A DNA stretch of 64,000 nt from positions 124,001 through 188,000 of the forward strand of contig NZ_JAJLRA010000003.1 in NCBI RefSeq assembly GCF_020991365.1. Reading direction: 5' to 3'. The notes under the pieces were generated by a model. The model was given only the letters and a program-made list of their open reading frames with translations. It searched no databases and was not told the DNA's origin. This DNA comes from Streptacidiphilus sp. ASG 303. Lineage in GTDB: Bacteria; Actinomycetota; Actinomycetes; Streptomycetales; Streptomycetaceae. Positions 26,920 to 38,993 of this stretch are shown in pieces. Position numbers and translations under genes: made by a program. Each line of letters begins with the position of its first letter. The stretch's first letter is position 1.

Positions 26920-28381
26920 GGCCATTCCTGGCAGCGACCTGCACCTCGACCTCGCCCCGGGCCCCGGGGTGCGGGCGGCCCTGGAACGGGCGCTGCGCGA
27001 CGCGGTGCGGGGCGGGCGGCTCGCGCCGGGGAGCCGGCTGCCGTCGTCGCGGACGCTCGCCCGCGACCTGGGGCTGGCCCGCAACACGGTGGCCGACGCG
27101 TACGGGCAGCTCGTCGCCGAGGGCTGGCTGACGGCACGTCAGGGCTCGGGGACGCGGGTGGCGGAGCGGCCGGACGGCGCGCCGCGGGCCGGACGCGCGC
27201 CACGGCGCCGGTCCGCCCCGGACGACCCGTTCGCGGCACCGGGCGACGCCTCGCTCCCGTACGACCTGCGGCCCGGCAGCCCGGACCTGTCGCTCTTCCC
27301 CCGCACCGCCTGGCTCGCCGCGACCCGGCGGGCCCTGGACGCCGCACCCAACCGCGTGCTCGGCTACACCGACCCGCAGGGGCTGCCGGAGCTGCGGCGC
27401 GCCCTGGCGGGGTACCTGGCCCGCACCCGGGGGGTGCGCACCGACCCGGAGCTGGTCGTGGTCTGCACCGGCTTCGTGCAGGCGGCCGGGGTGCTGGGGC
27501 GGGCGCTGCACCGGCTGGGCGGCCGGCGGGTCGCGGTCGAGGCCCTGGGCTTCCACGACACCCGGCGGGTCCTGGAGGCGGCGGGCCTGGCGGTGGACCG
27601 GCTGCCGGTGGACGCGGGCGGCGCCCGCACCGACCTGCTGGCGGCGGGCCCGGCCGCGGCGCTGCTGACCCCCTCCCACCAGTTCCCGGCCGGGGTGCCG
27701 CTGCGCCCGGACCGGCGGACCGCCGCGGTGACGTGGGCGCGGCGCACCGGCGCGGTCCTGGTGGAGGACGACTACGACGGCGAGTTCCGCTACGACCGGC
27801 AGCCGGTGGGCGCCCTGCAGGGCCTGGACCCGGAGCACGTGGTGTACGCGGGGACGGCCAGCAAGAGCCTCGCGCCCGGGCTGCGGCTGGCCTGGCTGGC
27901 GGTGCCGCCGCGGCTGCTGGACGCCGTGGTGGCGGAGAAGCGGCTCTCCGACCACCACTCCCCCGTCCTGGAGCAGCTGGCCCTCGCCGAGCTGATCGAC
28001 TCCGGCGGGTACGACCGGCAGGTGCGCCGGGCCCGGCTGCACTACCGGCGCCGCCGCGACCGGCTGGCGGCGGCGGTGGCGCAGCACGCCCCGGACGTGG
28101 CCGTGACCGGGATCGCGGCGGGCCTGCACGCGGTGCTGGAGCTGCCGCCGCGGCTCGCCGGGGAGGGCCCGGCGCACGCGGACGGGAAGGCGCTGACGGC
28201 GCGCGCCGCCCGGCGCGGCCTGGCCCTGCACACCCTGGGGCGCTACCGCGACCCGGCCGACCGGGAGCCGTACCCGCCCGCGCTGGTGGTCGGCTACGGC
28301 ACCCCGCCCGACCACGCCTTCACGGGGGCCCTGGACCTGCTGTGCGGGCTGCTGGCGGACCGTGCTCGGCTGTCCGCTTGA
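26909..28381 (+). CDS. MocR/PdxR-type GntR-HTH aminotransferase-fold regulator
   Basis: A 490-residue fusion of a GntR winged helix (about residues 10-95: LAPGSRLPSSRTLARDLGLARNTV, GWLTARQGSGTRVAE) and a class-I aminotransferase fold. The latter has YTDPQGLPELRRALAGYL, TPSHQFPAGVPL, VEDDYDGEFRY and TASKSLAPGLRLAW with the PLP-binding Lys. MocR proteins sense PLP or amino compounds and often control a divergent neighbour, here the AhpD-like gene. The start codon lies inside the operator-like palindrome, which suggests autoregulation. Confidence 0.92.
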   Translation: MGPRAIPGSDLHLDLAPGPGVRAALERALRDAVRGGRLAPGSRLPSSRTLARDLGLARNTVADAYGQLVAEGWLTARQGSGTRVAERPDGAPRAGRAPRRRSAPDDPFAAPGDASLPYDLRPGSPDLSLFPRTAWLAATRRALDAAPNRVLGYTDPQGLPELRRALAGYLARTRGVRTDPELVVVCTGFVQAAGVLGRALHRLGGRRVAVEALGFHDTRRVLEAAGLAVDRLPVDAGGARTDLLAAGPAAALLTPSHQFPAGVPLRPDRRTAAVTWARRTGAVLVEDDYDGEFRYDRQPVGALQGLDPEHVVYAGTASKSLAPGLRLAWLAVPPRLLDAVVAEKRLSDHHSPVLEQLALAELIDSGGYDRQVRRARLHYRRRRDRLAAAVAQHAPDVAVTGIAAGLHAVLELPPRLAGEGPAHADGKALTARAARRGLALHTLGRYRDPADREPYPPALVVGYGTPPDHAFTGALDLLCGLLADRARLSA

Positions 28382-28451
28382 CTCTCCCCCCGGGTCAGGC
28401 GGGAACCTCGAGAGGCCGGGCCGACGGGGTCCGGCGCGGAGGGGTGCACAC

Positions 28452-29275
28452 GTGGGGGACGACGGGGCCCGCTGTCCGTCGGCGAGTCCGCCCGCCGGTC
28501 CCGGCCGTCGGTGAGGGCGCTGCGGCTGTACGACCGGCTGGGGCTGGTGGTCCCGGCGGAGGTCGACGCCGCCGGCGGCCACCGCCGGTACCGGGAGGAC
28601 CGGCCGGCCGACGCCCGCCTCGTGGCCCTGCTGCGGCGGCCGGACATGCCGCCGGCGGCCACCGCCGAGGTGCCGGCGCTGCCCGGCGCCGAGGCGGCGG
28701 CCAGGGGCGGGGCGTCCCGGGAGTCGGTGGAGCGCCGGGTCGCGGCGCGGCGGGAGCCGGCCGTGCACCTCCGCATCCGGTCGGCGGGGGACGAAGGGAG
28801 GACGGGGATGTTCGAGATCCGCGAGCGGGAGGTCCCGGAGCAGTGGGTGCTCACCGAGCGGCGCACGGTGCGGGTGGCGGAGCTGCCCGGCTGGATCGGG
28901 GAGGCCGTGCGCCGGCTGGAGGAGGCGGCCCGGCCGCTGGGCGGGGTGGCGGCGGCGCCGTTCGTCGTCTACCACGGCGAGGTGACCGAGGACGGCGCCG
29001 GGCCGGTGGAGGTGTGCGTGCCCGTCGCCGGCGGGCGGACGGTCCCGGCGGGGACCGCGTCCCGCCGGGAGCCGGCGCACCGCGAGGCCTACACCCGACT
29101 GGTGAAGGCGCAGGTGGCGTACCCGCAGGTCCTCTCGGCGTACGACGCGGTGGCGCAGTGGATCGCGGCGGGCGGACGCCGCCGCACGGGCCCGGGCCGG
29201 GAGGTGTACTTCGCCGACTGGGCGGCGGCGGGGCCGGACGACGCGGTGTGCGACGTGGCGTTCCCGGTCGGCTGA
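28452..29275 (+). pseudogene. MerR-family regulator gene with frameshift near its start
   Basis: The long frame encodes a MerR regulator: LSVGESARRS, VRALRLYDRLGLVVPAEVD, HRRYREDRP, then a C-terminal sensor-like domain from MFEIREREVPEQW, with PFVVYHGEVTEDG and VEVCVPV. A good start (GGAGGGG, then GTG 28452) exists, but its frame stops at TGA 28512, whereas the MerR frame is one base off and has no start before the recognition helix. A one-base loss near 28470 would explain this. Substitutions to Pro in the helical linker (RRPDMPPAAT where Leu/Ile would be expected) also suggest decay. The first in-frame start, GTG 28511, would give a protein lacking half the HTH. Confidence 0.6.
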
Positions 29276-29290
29276 GGCGCGGACGCGCGG

Positions 29291-29323
29291 CGGCCCGCCG
29301 CCCCGGGGAGGGGCGGCGGGCCG
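29291..29323. terminator. Hairpin between the MerR remnant and mdh
   Basis: A perfect 14-bp GC stem (29291-29304 with 29310-29323) and 5-nt loop lie between convergent genes. Confidence 0.82.
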
Positions 29324-29371
29324 TCGTGCGCGCTGCGGGCCGCCGTGCGCCGCGGGGCGCGGGCGTCCGGC

Positions 29372-31794
<2,423 letters not shown>

Positions 31795-31998
31795 GTCCCA
31801 TCCCCGTCCCAGGTTCTCCGTACGCGATGGGCGTCCCCGCAGGCCCAGGGGCTGGGACTTCCCTTCCGTCCCAGGCACCTCCTTCTGGATACCCGCTCCG
31901 CTGTCGGCGGGCAACTCTGGGTGACGGAAGGGGTGGACGTCCCGCAGGGGCGGCGCCCCCCAGCTTCCGCCTTCAGCCAAAGGAACGGTGCAGATTCC

Positions 31999-32361
31999 AT
32001 GACCACTCGCTCTACCGCCAAGCGCCTGGCCGTCGCGGCCACCCTCGCCGTCGCGGGCTGGGGACTCGTCCTCGGCTCGGCGGGTGCGGCCGGTGCCGTG
32101 ACCACCGACGTCCCGGCAGCCTCCGGCGCGCCCTCCGCGCACTCCGAGCACGCCCGGCACGCGGAGCACGTCGAGCACGCCCGGCACCACGGCCGCCACG
32201 GCTACGGGCGCTACGGGCGCCACCACGACCGCCGGCACCACGTGCGCCACGACCGCCACGACCGCCGTGACGACCGGCGCCACGACCGGCGCCACGACCG
32301 CCGTGACGACCGCCGCCACGAGGGCGGCCGCGAGGGCGGCCGCGCCTTCGGCCGCGGCTGA
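31999..32361 (+). CDS. Secreted His/Arg/Asp-rich repeat protein
   Basis: A 120-residue precursor with a clear signal peptide (MTTRSTAKRLAVAATLAVAG, cleavage near GAAGA). The mature chain is almost entirely His, Arg and Asp: EHARHAEHVEHARHHGR, then repeats of HDRRHDRRDDRR. It could bind metal (His-rich) or polyanions. No family is recognised. Start ATG 31999 has AAGGAA 13 nt upstream, farther than usual. It ends just before a strong hairpin. DNA repeats in the coding region mirror the protein repeats. Confidence 0.7.
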   Translation: MTTRSTAKRLAVAATLAVAGWGLVLGSAGAAGAVTTDVPAASGAPSAHSEHARHAEHVEHARHHGRHGYGRYGRHHDRRHHVRHDRHDRRDDRRHDRRHDRRDDRRHEGGREGGRAFGRG

Positions 32362-32420
32362 CGCCGCGGGGCCGCCCGCCGCCCGGTGACCCCGGACGGC
32401 GCGGCGGAGCCCCGGCAGCA

Positions 32421-32459
32421 CGGCGCCCCGCCCCTCCGTCGCGGAGGGGCGGGGCGCCG
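32421..32459. terminator. 18-bp stem terminator
   Basis: A perfect inverted repeat (32421-32438 with 32442-32459) and TCG loop lie between the secreted protein gene and the DUF3017 gene, which are convergent. Confidence 0.9.
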
Positions 32460-32499
32460 AGGCGTCACGGACCGGGCCGCGGGGCCCGGCCGCCGCGCG

Positions 32500-32916
32500 T
32501 CAGGTGGGGCGGCCCAGCAGCCCGGTGATCCGGTCCAGGAACGGGACGTGGATCCACGGGTGGGGCTGCGCCATCAGGGCGAGCAGCACGATCGCGCCGC
32601 CCAGCACGCACAGCAGCGCCACGTCGGTGAAGCGGCTGCGCACCGCGAGCATGCCCACCTCCGGCAGCAGCGCCCGCAGGGCCGCCCCGAGCAGCAGGGC
32701 GGCGCCGACGACGAGGGCGCCGACGCGGAAGCGGTCCGCGGCGGTGACCGCCAGGCCCGCCGCGGCGACGGCGATCACCGTGCTGATCGGCCACTGCCGG
32801 ACCGGCAGCGGCCGGTCCCGGTCCGCGGCCGGCGCCGCACCCTCGGGCGGCAGCGTGCCCGTGGTCCGCAGCGGCGGCCTGCGGCGCGACCGGCTCCGTA
32901 CGGCACCCATCGGCAT
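32500..32916 (-). CDS. DUF3017-type membrane protein downstream of folD
   Basis: A 138-residue protein with an Arg-rich N-terminus and three hydrophobic helices (PISTVIAVAAAGLAV, VGALVVGAALLLG, FTDVALLCVLGGAIVLLAL). It follows folD by 11 nt, an arrangement I recall as conserved in Streptomyces with a DUF3017 protein. Start ATG 32916 has GAGGAG 7 nt upstream. Function unknown. Confidence 0.75.
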   Translation of the reverse strand: MPMGAVRSRSRRRPPLRTTGTLPPEGAAPAADRDRPLPVRQWPISTVIAVAAAGLAVTAADRFRVGALVVGAALLLGAALRALLPEVGMLAVRSRFTDVALLCVLGGAIVLLALMAQPHPWIHVPFLDRITGLLGRPT

Positions 32917-32927
32917 CCCCCGGCTCC

Positions 32928-33791
32928 TCAGTTCTGCGCGGCGTCGGCGGCCTTCTCGGCCGCCTCGACGATGTTGGCGAGCAGCATGGCCCGGGTCATG
33001 GGGCCGACGCCGCCCGGGTTGGGCGACAGCCAGCCGGCGACCTCCGCCACGCCCGGGTCGACGTCGCCGACCAGGCCCGCCTCGGTGCGGCTGACGCCGA
33101 CGTCCAGCACGGCCGCGCCGGGGCGCACGTCGGACGCCTTGACCAGGTGCGGCACGCCGGCGGCGGCCACGATGATGTCGGCGCGCCGCAGCTCGGCCGA
33201 GAGGTCGCGGGTGCCGGTGTGGGTGAGGGTGACCGTGGCGTTCTCGGAGCGGCGGGTCAGCAGCAGGCCGATGGAGCGGCCGACGGTGACGCCGCGGCCG
33301 ACGACCACCACGTGGGCGCCGCGGGTCTGCACGCCGTGGCGGCGGAGCAGTTCGAGGATGCCGTTGGGGGTGCACGGCAGGGGCGCCTCGATGCCGAGGA
33401 CCAGGCGGCCCAGGTTCACCGGGTGCAGGCCGTCGGCGTCCTTGGCCGGGTCCATCAGCTCCAGGACCCGGTTGGGGTCCAGGCCCTTGGGCAGCGGGAG
33501 CTGGACGATGTAGCCGGTGCAGGCCGGGTCCTCGTTGAGTTCGCGCACCGCGGCCTCGACGTCGGCCTGGGTGGCGTCGGCCGGCAGGTCGCGGCGGATG
33601 CTGGCGATGCCCACCTGGGCGCAGTCGCGGTGCTTGCCGCGGACGTAGGAGTGGCTGCCGGGGTCGTCGCCGACCAGGACGGTGCCCAGGCCGGGGGTGA
33701 CGCCCCGGGCCCTGAGCGCCGCGACGCGCTCGGCGAGTTCGGACTTGATCGCTGCTGCGGTGGCCTTGCCATCGAGAATCTGGGCGGTCAT
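32928..33791 (-). CDS. folD: Bifunctional methylenetetrahydrofolate dehydrogenase / methenyltetrahydrofolate cyclohydrolase
   Basis: A 287-residue one-carbon enzyme interconverting 5,10-methylene-, methenyl- and 10-formyl-THF. Motifs: [18 protein letters not shown] (catalytic Lys region), [32 protein letters not shown], the dinucleotide site GRGVTVGRS and late [14 protein letters not shown]. It makes the 10-formyl-THF used by PurN and PurH, whose genes lie 1.4 kb away. Start ATG 33791. Confidence 0.97.
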   Translation of the reverse strand: MTAQILDGKATAAAIKSELAERVAALRARGVTPGLGTVLVGDDPGSHSYVRGKHRDCAQVGIASIRRDLPADATQADVEAAVRELNEDPACTGYIVQLPLPKGLDPNRVLELMDPAKDADGLHPVNLGRLVLGIEAPLPCTPNGILELLRRHGVQTRGAHVVVVGRGVTVGRSIGLLLTRRSENATVTLTHTGTRDLSAELRRADIIVAAAGVPHLVKASDVRPGAAVLDVGVSRTEAGLVGDVDPGVAEVAGWLSPNPGGVGPMTRAMLLANIVEAAEKAADAAQN

Positions 33792-34012
33792 ACCCCCATC
33801 CTCCCGGATCGGCGGCCGGGCACGCGCATCCGGCTGCCCCTTCCCGCGCCGGGGGCCTCCGACACCAAGCGGAGCGTAGTGATCCGGTTGCGGTTGCGCC
33901 ACGGTTGTGTGCGCTCCTCGTGCAACGACTGGACACACCCGCTCCACCGCGACGACGATTGGCCCCGCACATGTCCGGCGCCGCAGCGGCAGCCGTGATC
34001 GGGGGGAGACAG
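33792..34012. other. Upstream region of folD, promoter-bearing
   Basis: About 220 bp with three spaced copies of CGGTTG (GTGATCCGGTTGCGGTTGCG, then CACGGTTGTG) near 33880-33910. It probably holds the folD promoter (minus) and that of the rightward genes. No gene is seen. Confidence 0.4.
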
Positions 34013-34303
34013 GTGAGCAGTCCGCAGCATGCACGGACGCCCGGGACCGGGGGCGGTGCGCCGCCGGGCGCCGGAGGCGTCGGCGGCACCGCCGGTCCCG
34101 CACCCGCACCGGTCCCCCTGCCGGCCGCGCCGGAGCGCCGCGCCCGCCTCCGCGGCGGCGCGCCCCGCCGGCCCTCGCCCGGACCGGCCGCCCCCGCCGC
34201 ACCTCCCGGGCGGCACGGCCGCAGGAAGGCGGCGACGCCCCTGCCGGGGCACGCCCCCCGCGGCCTGACGGCGGGACCGCGCGCCCCGCGGGCGGCTCGG
34301 TAG
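34013..34303 (+). CDS. Possible small Pro/Ala-rich protein
   Basis: A 96-codon frame starting GTG 34013, with a strong GGGGGGAG 5 nt upstream, and ending TAG 34303. The product is Ala/Pro/Gly/Arg-rich ([19 protein letters not shown]...) with no domain. Third-position GC is lower than in neighbours. The ribosome binding site is the only positive sign, and the frame may be chance or a leader of the RDD gene. Confidence 0.25.
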   Translation: MSSPQHARTPGTGGGAPPGAGGVGGTAGPAPAPVPLPAAPERRARLRGGAPRRPSPGPAAPAAPPGRHGRRKAATPLPGHAPRGLTAGPRAPRAAR

Positions 34304-34385
34304 TCTCTCCGGCCGGTCCCCGGACCACGCACGCCCGCCGTCCCCAAACACGTCCACCCGTCCCCCTTCCTGCCCGGAGGCGACC

Positions 34386-35111
34386 GTGAGCTACCCGCCC
34401 GACCCCAACAACCCCTACGGCCAGCAGCCGCCCCCGCAGCCCGGCTACGGCTACCCGCAGCAGCCCCAGCCGCCGCAGCAGCCCGGCTACGCGTACCCGC
34501 AGCAGCCGCAGGCCGGCTACGCCTACCCGCAGGGGCAGCCCGGCTACGACCCCAACGCGGCCGCCGCCTACGGCTACCCGCAGCAGTCGCCCTACGGCGC
34601 GATGCCCTACGGGACGCCGCAGATCGCGTCGATGGGCGCCCGGTTCGGCGCGCGGCTGATCGACGGCGTGCTGGTGGGCGTCGTCTACTCGATCGTCATG
34701 TTCGCCGGGGTGGCGGGCGCCGTCGGCCTCGGCTCCAAGGCCGAGACCCAGTACAACCCGACCACCGGGCAGTACGAGCTGAGCCAGAGCGCGTCGATGG
34801 GCCTCATCGGCACGATGATGGTGACCTTCCTGGTGTTCGCCGTGCTCTCGCTCTGCTACGAGTGGCTGATGGTCGCCTTCGCGGGCGGGACGCTCGGCAA
34901 GAAGATGGTCGGGCTGCGCGTCGTCAACGAGACGACCGGTCAGAACCCGGGCCTGGGAGCGTCCTTCGTCCGCTACATCATCCCGATAGTCGGCTGGGCC
35001 GTGTGCTACCTGCCGGGCCTGCTGGTCTGGCTGTCGCCGTTCTTCGACAACTCCGGCCGCCAGCAGGGCTGGCACGACAAGGCCGCGCACACCCTGGTCA
35101 TCAGGAAGTAG
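34386..35111 (+). CDS. RDD family membrane protein
   Basis: A 241-residue protein. Residues 1-75 are a Pro/Gln/Tyr/Gly repeat ([22 protein letters not shown] type), probably a disordered cytoplasmic tail. The RDD domain follows: [15 protein letters not shown], two long helices, [14 protein letters not shown], a further helix and [17 protein letters not shown] proteins include transporters and antiporters, but the substrate is unknown. Start GTG 34386 with GGAGG 5 nt upstream. A bidirectional hairpin follows. Confidence 0.9.
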   Translation: MSYPPDPNNPYGQQPPPQPGYGYPQQPQPPQQPGYAYPQQPQAGYAYPQGQPGYDPNAAAAYGYPQQSPYGAMPYGTPQIASMGARFGARLIDGVLVGVVYSIVMFAGVAGAVGLGSKAETQYNPTTGQYELSQSASMGLIGTMMVTFLVFAVLSLCYEWLMVAFAGGTLGKKMVGLRVVNETTGQNPGLGASFVRYIIPIVGWAVCYLPGLLVWLSPFFDNSGRQQGWHDKAAHTLVIRK

Positions 35112-35131
35112 CGGACCCGCGCCGGAACGCC

Positions 35132-35172
35132 GGACGGCCCGCCACCCCGCGTACGGGGGTGGCGGGCCGTCC
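35132..35172. terminator. 17-bp stem terminator between RDD gene and purH
   Basis: A perfect inverted repeat (35132-35148 with 35156-35172) lies between convergent genes, 20 nt after the RDD stop. Confidence 0.9.
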
Positions 35173-35188
35173 TGCGTCGGCGGAGGCG

Positions 35189-36775
35189 TCAGTGGAAGAA
35201 GTGGCGGGTGCCGGTGAGGTACATGGTGACCCCGGCCTCGCGGGCCGCCGCGACGACCTCCTCGTCGCGGACCGAGCCGCCCGGCTGCACGACCGCCCGC
35301 ACGCCGCCCTCGACCAGCACCTGGAGGCCGTCGGCGAAGGGGAAGAACGCGTCGGAGGCGGCGAAGGCGCCGGCCGCGCGCTCCCCGGCCCGCTGCACGG
35401 CGAGGCGCGCGGAGTCGACCCGGTTGACCTGGCCCATGCCGACGCCGACGGTGGCGCCGTCCTTCGCCAGCAGGATCGCGTTGGACTTGACGGCCCGGCA
35501 GGCCCGCCAGGCGAACGCCAGGTCGGCCAGTTCGGCCCCGGAGAGCGCCTCGCCGGTGGCGAGCGTCCAGGTGGCCGGGTCGTCGCCCGGGGCGTCGATG
35601 CGGTCGGCCTGCTGGAGCAGCACGCCGCCGGAGACCGGACGGGCCTCGACCGCGGCGTCCGGGGCGCCGGGGGCGCGCAGCACCCGGATGTTCTTCTTGC
35701 GGGCGAGGACCTCGACCGCGCCCTCCTCGAAGTCGGGGGCGACGACGACCTCGGTGAAGATCCCCGCGACCTGCTCCGCCATGGCGACGGAGACCGGGCG
35801 GTTGACGGCGATCACGCCGCCGTAGGCGGAGACCGGGTCGCAGGCGTGCGCCTTGCGGTGGGCCTCCGCGACGTCGGCGCCGGTGGCGATGCCGCACGGG
35901 TTGGCGTGCTTGATGATCGCGACGGTCGGACCGTCGTGGTCGTAGGCGGCGCGGCGGGCGGCGTCGGTGTCCACGTAGTTGTTGTAGGACATCTCCTTGC
36001 CGTGCAGCTGCTCGGCGCCGGCCAGGCCGGTGCCGCTGCCGTCGGTGTAGAGGGCGGCGGCCTGGTGGGGGTTCTCGCCGTAGCGGAGGACCGCGCGGCG
36101 CTCCCAGGCGGAGCCGAGGAAGACGGGGAACGCCTCGTCGTCGGCCGGCGCGTAGCCGTCGGCGAACCAGGACGCGACCGCCACGTCGTAGGCGGCGGTG
36201 TGGGCGAACGCCTCGCCGGCCAGGCGGCGGCGGGCGGCCAGGTCGAAGCCGCCGGACGCGACGGCGGAGAGCACGTCGGCGTAGCGGGCGGGGTCGACGA
36301 CCACGGCGACCGAGGGGTGGTTCTTGGCGGCGGCGCGGACCATGGAGGGGCCGCCGATGTCGATCTGCTCGACGCACTCGTCCGGGGTGGCGCCGGAGGC
36401 GACGGTCTGCCGGAACGGGTACAGGTTGACGACCACCAGGTCGAACGGCTCGACGCCCAGGTCGGCGAGCTGCGTGCGGTGGGACTCCAGCCGCAGGTCG
36501 GCGAGGATGCCCGCGTGCACCCGCGGGTGCAGGGTCTTGACGCGGCCGTCCAGGCACTCGGGGAAGCCGGTCAGCTCGGCGACCTCGGTCACCGGGACCC
36601 CGGCGGCGGAGATCCGGGCGGCGGTGGAGCCGGTGGAGACCAGCTCCACCCCGGCGGCGTGCAGGCCCCGGGCCAGCTCCTCCAGGCCGGTCTTGTCGTA
36701 GACGCTGACCAGCGCCCTGCGGATGGGGCGGACGTCCTCGGAGGTGGGGGGCGGGGTGCTACCGGCGGCGGTCAT
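35189..36775 (-). CDS. purH: Bifunctional AICAR transformylase / IMP cyclohydrolase
   Basis: A 528-residue enzyme for the last two steps of IMP synthesis. The N-terminal MGS-like IMP cyclohydrolase has [43 protein letters not shown] and NLYPF. The C-terminal transformylase has [47 protein letters not shown] and [15 protein letters not shown]. Start ATG 36775 overlaps the purN stop in ATGA, so the two are translationally coupled. Confidence 0.98.
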   Translation of the reverse strand: MTAAGSTPPPTSEDVRPIRRALVSVYDKTGLEELARGLHAAGVELVSTGSTAARISAAGVPVTEVAELTGFPECLDGRVKTLHPRVHAGILADLRLESHRTQLADLGVEPFDLVVVNLYPFRQTVASGATPDECVEQIDIGGPSMVRAAAKNHPSVAVVVDPARYADVLSAVASGGFDLAARRRLAGEAFAHTAAYDVAVASWFADGYAPADDEAFPVFLGSAWERRAVLRYGENPHQAAALYTDGSGTGLAGAEQLHGKEMSYNNYVDTDAARRAAYDHDGPTVAIIKHANPCGIATGADVAEAHRKAHACDPVSAYGGVIAVNRPVSVAMAEQVAGIFTEVVVAPDFEEGAVEVLARKKNIRVLRAPGAPDAAVEARPVSGGVLLQQADRIDAPGDDPATWTLATGEALSGAELADLAFAWRACRAVKSNAILLAKDGATVGVGMGQVNRVDSARLAVQRAGERAAGAFAASDAFFPFADGLQVLVEGGVRAVVQPGGSVRDEEVVAAAREAGVTMYLTGTRHFFH

Positions 36776-37458
36776 GCAGGGATCCGTACCTTTCGTCCCT
36801 CGATGCGGTGGCCTTCGCGGGCCAGCCGGCCCACGACGTCGACGAGCAGGGTGCGCTCGACAGTCTTGATGCGCTCGTGCAGCGCCTCCCCGCCGTCGGC
36901 GTGGTCGTCCTCGGCGACCTCGACGACGCCCTGGGCGATGATCGGGCCGCTGTCCACCCCGGCGTCGACCAGGTGGACGGTGCAGCCGGTGACCTTGACG
37001 CCGTACGCGAGGGCGTCGCGGACGCCGTGGGCGCCGGGGAAGGAGGGCAGCAGGGCGGGGTGGGTGTTGACGATGCGGCCCTCGTGGCGGGCCATGAACT
37101 CCTTGCCGAGGATCTTCATGAAGCCGGCCGAGACCACCAGGTCGGGCGCGTACTCCCCGGTGGCGGCGGTGAGGGCGGCGTCCCAGGCGGCGCGGTCGGC
37201 GAAGTCGCCGACGCGGCGGACGAACGTGGGGATGCCGGCCCGCTCCGCGCGCTCCAGGCCGGCGATGCCGTCGCGGTCGGCGCCGACCGCGACGATCACG
37301 GCGCCGTAGGCGGGGTCGGCGCAGGCGTCGATCAGGGCCTGCAGGTTGGTGCCCGAGCCGGAGACCAGGACGACCAGGCGGGCGGGTCCCGGGGACGGCG
37401 GCGGGAAGGTGAGGACGGGGGGCGCGTCGGCGGCCACTGCTCGGTTCTCCGGGATCAT
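36772..37458 (-). CDS. purN: Phosphoribosylglycinamide formyltransferase
   Basis: A 228-residue GAR transformylase using 10-formyl-THF. Motifs: [17 protein letters not shown] at about residue 28, [27 protein letters not shown] with the catalytic His, and [15 protein letters not shown]. About 25 N-terminal residues precede the core, so the true start may be internal. First gene of a purN-purH unit, with a 4-nt overlap. Promoter expected in the 600-bp region upstream. Confidence 0.96.
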   Translation of the reverse strand: MIPENRAVAADAPPVLTFPPPSPGPARLVVLVSGSGTNLQALIDACADPAYGAVIVAVGADRDGIAGLERAERAGIPTFVRRVGDFADRAAWDAALTAATGEYAPDLVVSAGFMKILGKEFMARHEGRIVNTHPALLPSFPGAHGVRDALAYGVKVTGCTVHLVDAGVDSGPIIAQGVVEVAEDDHADGGEALHERIKTVERTLLVDVVGRLAREGHRIEGRKVRIPA

Positions 37459-38067
37459 CCGTCGCCCGCCGCCCCGGGACCGGCGCCGGCCACTGCCGGG
37501 GGCCTGCGGGGGGCGGCCCCGGGCGGTCGGACCCGGGTGGGGGCGGGGCGGGCTGGCAGTCGGGACATGCGGGGCGGGGAGGGCGTCGGCGGGGGGGAGG
37601 ACGCGGCGAGGCCGTCCCGCCGCGCTGCGGGGCCTCGGGGAACCCGCGGGCCGCCCCAGCCGTCACCACGATAACGGCACGTCGGAGGCGCTCCGCACCC
37701 GGAGACGGGCGCAACGCGCGTAGATGAGAGAGGGATCTCGCGGCCGGGGTCCCGGGGCGGTGAGGAGGGCGGCGGGGAGACGGACGAGGAGGCGGCGGGG
37801 AGGCGGGCGCGGAGGCCCTCCGGACGCGCATCCGGAGGCGGACGGGGGGCGCCCGCGGCCCCCCGGACGGCACCCGGCGGCGGCGCGGACGGAGCGGGGG
37901 CTTAGCGTGTGCGGACGGGCGCACGGCGACCGCCCCGGAATCAGGGTCCGGCGGGGGGCGTCGGGAACGCCTCCTGGGGGATCATGAGGAGGACGGACCC
38001 GACGGCCGCCACAGGCGGGGCGGGGCGAAGCGGCAACGGACCACCGGGGAAGACGGACGGACGACTG
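37459..38067. other. 609-bp intergenic region between purN and a membrane-protein gene
   Basis: Divergent promoter region. Open frames here are Arg/Gly-rich and lack ribosome binding sites. An AT-richer patch with CGATAACGG (about 37670) is a candidate for the purN promoter. No PurR-like palindrome or riboswitch was recognised. Confidence 0.45.
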
Positions 38068-38838
38068 ATGAGCAGCGGCAACAGCACGGGTGAGCGCGAC
38101 CCCTTCGCGCCGCCGCCGGCGGACGCCCCCGACCGGCCCTGGCAGCCGCGCACGCCTCCGCCGCCGGCCGGCGGCGGGACCGGCGCGGACGGGCCGGGCG
38201 GGTCCGAGGGCGGGCGGCCCGGGGAGGGCGGCGACCGCCCGGACGGCTCCCCCGGCCGGCCCCCGGTGCCCCCGCCGCACCCCTGGAGTCCGGGCTGGCA
38301 GGGCCGCCCCGGCGGCCCGTACCCGTCCGGCGGCCCGCAGCAGCGGTACGACCCCACCGACCCGGTGCAGCGCAGGGCCCGCTACGCGCTGCTGTGCGGC
38401 ATGTGGGGCATGTTCTTCATGCTCTTCGACATCCCCTACCTCGGCCTGCTGCTCGGCGCCCTGGCGGTCTACTGGGGCGTCTCCGCCCTGCGCGGCACCC
38501 CGCGCGACGCCGCGGCGGCCGCGGCCGGCACCGGACCCGACGGGGCGGCACCCGGTGCGGCGGCACCCGGTCCCGCGGCCCCGCCGCCCGCCGGACAGCA
38601 GCCCGCACCCCTGCCGCCCCCGGGCTGGGCGGCCGTCCGGCCGCCCCGGCCCCAGGTGCCCGCCGCCGTCGGCGGCCTGGTCACCGGCGGTGTGGCCCTC
38701 GCGCTGGTCGCCTCGTCGTGGGCGGTGCACCTGGTCTACAAGGACTACTACGACTGCATGGCCGACGCCCTCACCCACAGGGCGGAGCAGAGCTGCAGCA
38801 CGCTCGCCCCGGCCTGGGTGCACGGGGCCCGGCCCTGA
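38068..38838 (+). CDS. Pro-rich integral membrane protein
   Basis: A 256-residue protein. Residues 1-90 are Pro/Gly/Asp-rich (FAPPPADAPDRPW, PPPHPWSPGWQG). Two hydrophobic hairpins follow: ARYALLCGMWGMFFMLFDIPYLGLLLGALAVYWG around 105-140 and a further helix around 205-225. The short C-terminus has two Cys (YYDCMAD, QSCSTLAP). It is reminiscent of DUF4190-type membrane proteins. ATG 38068 is chosen because the preceding frame has no protein character; the ribosome binding site is poor. Function unknown. Confidence 0.75.
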   Translation: MSSGNSTGERDPFAPPPADAPDRPWQPRTPPPPAGGGTGADGPGGSEGGRPGEGGDRPDGSPGRPPVPPPHPWSPGWQGRPGGPYPSGGPQQRYDPTDPVQRRARYALLCGMWGMFFMLFDIPYLGLLLGALAVYWGVSALRGTPRDAAAAAAGTGPDGAAPGAAAPGPAAPPPAGQQPAPLPPPGWAAVRPPRPQVPAAVGGLVTGGVALALVASSWAVHLVYKDYYDCMADALTHRAEQSCSTLAPAWVHGARP

Positions 38839-38860
38839 ACAGCACCTGACGCCCGCACCG

Positions 38861-38980
38861 GGCACGGCGCCCGGCACGGCGGGACGGCACGGCACGGCAC
38901 GGCGGGACGGCACGGCACGGCACGGCGGGACGGCAAGGCACGGCGGCACGTCTCGGCACGGCACGGCGGGACGGTACGGG
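38861..38980. repeat. Short GGCAC/GGGAC tandem repeats between convergent genes
   Basis: A chain of 5-bp GGCAC units is interrupted by GGGAC every three or four units, giving a higher-order period of about 20 bp. It lies between two convergent membrane-protein genes and codes for nothing evident. Confidence 0.75.
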
Positions 38981-38993
38981 CCGCCGGGGGCGG

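Noticed and set aside
38861-38980. Possible CRISPR array or origin iterons in the GGCAC repeats
   Set aside because: The units are 5 bp with no unique spacers, and no cas or rep genes are near; simple-sequence expansion explains it.
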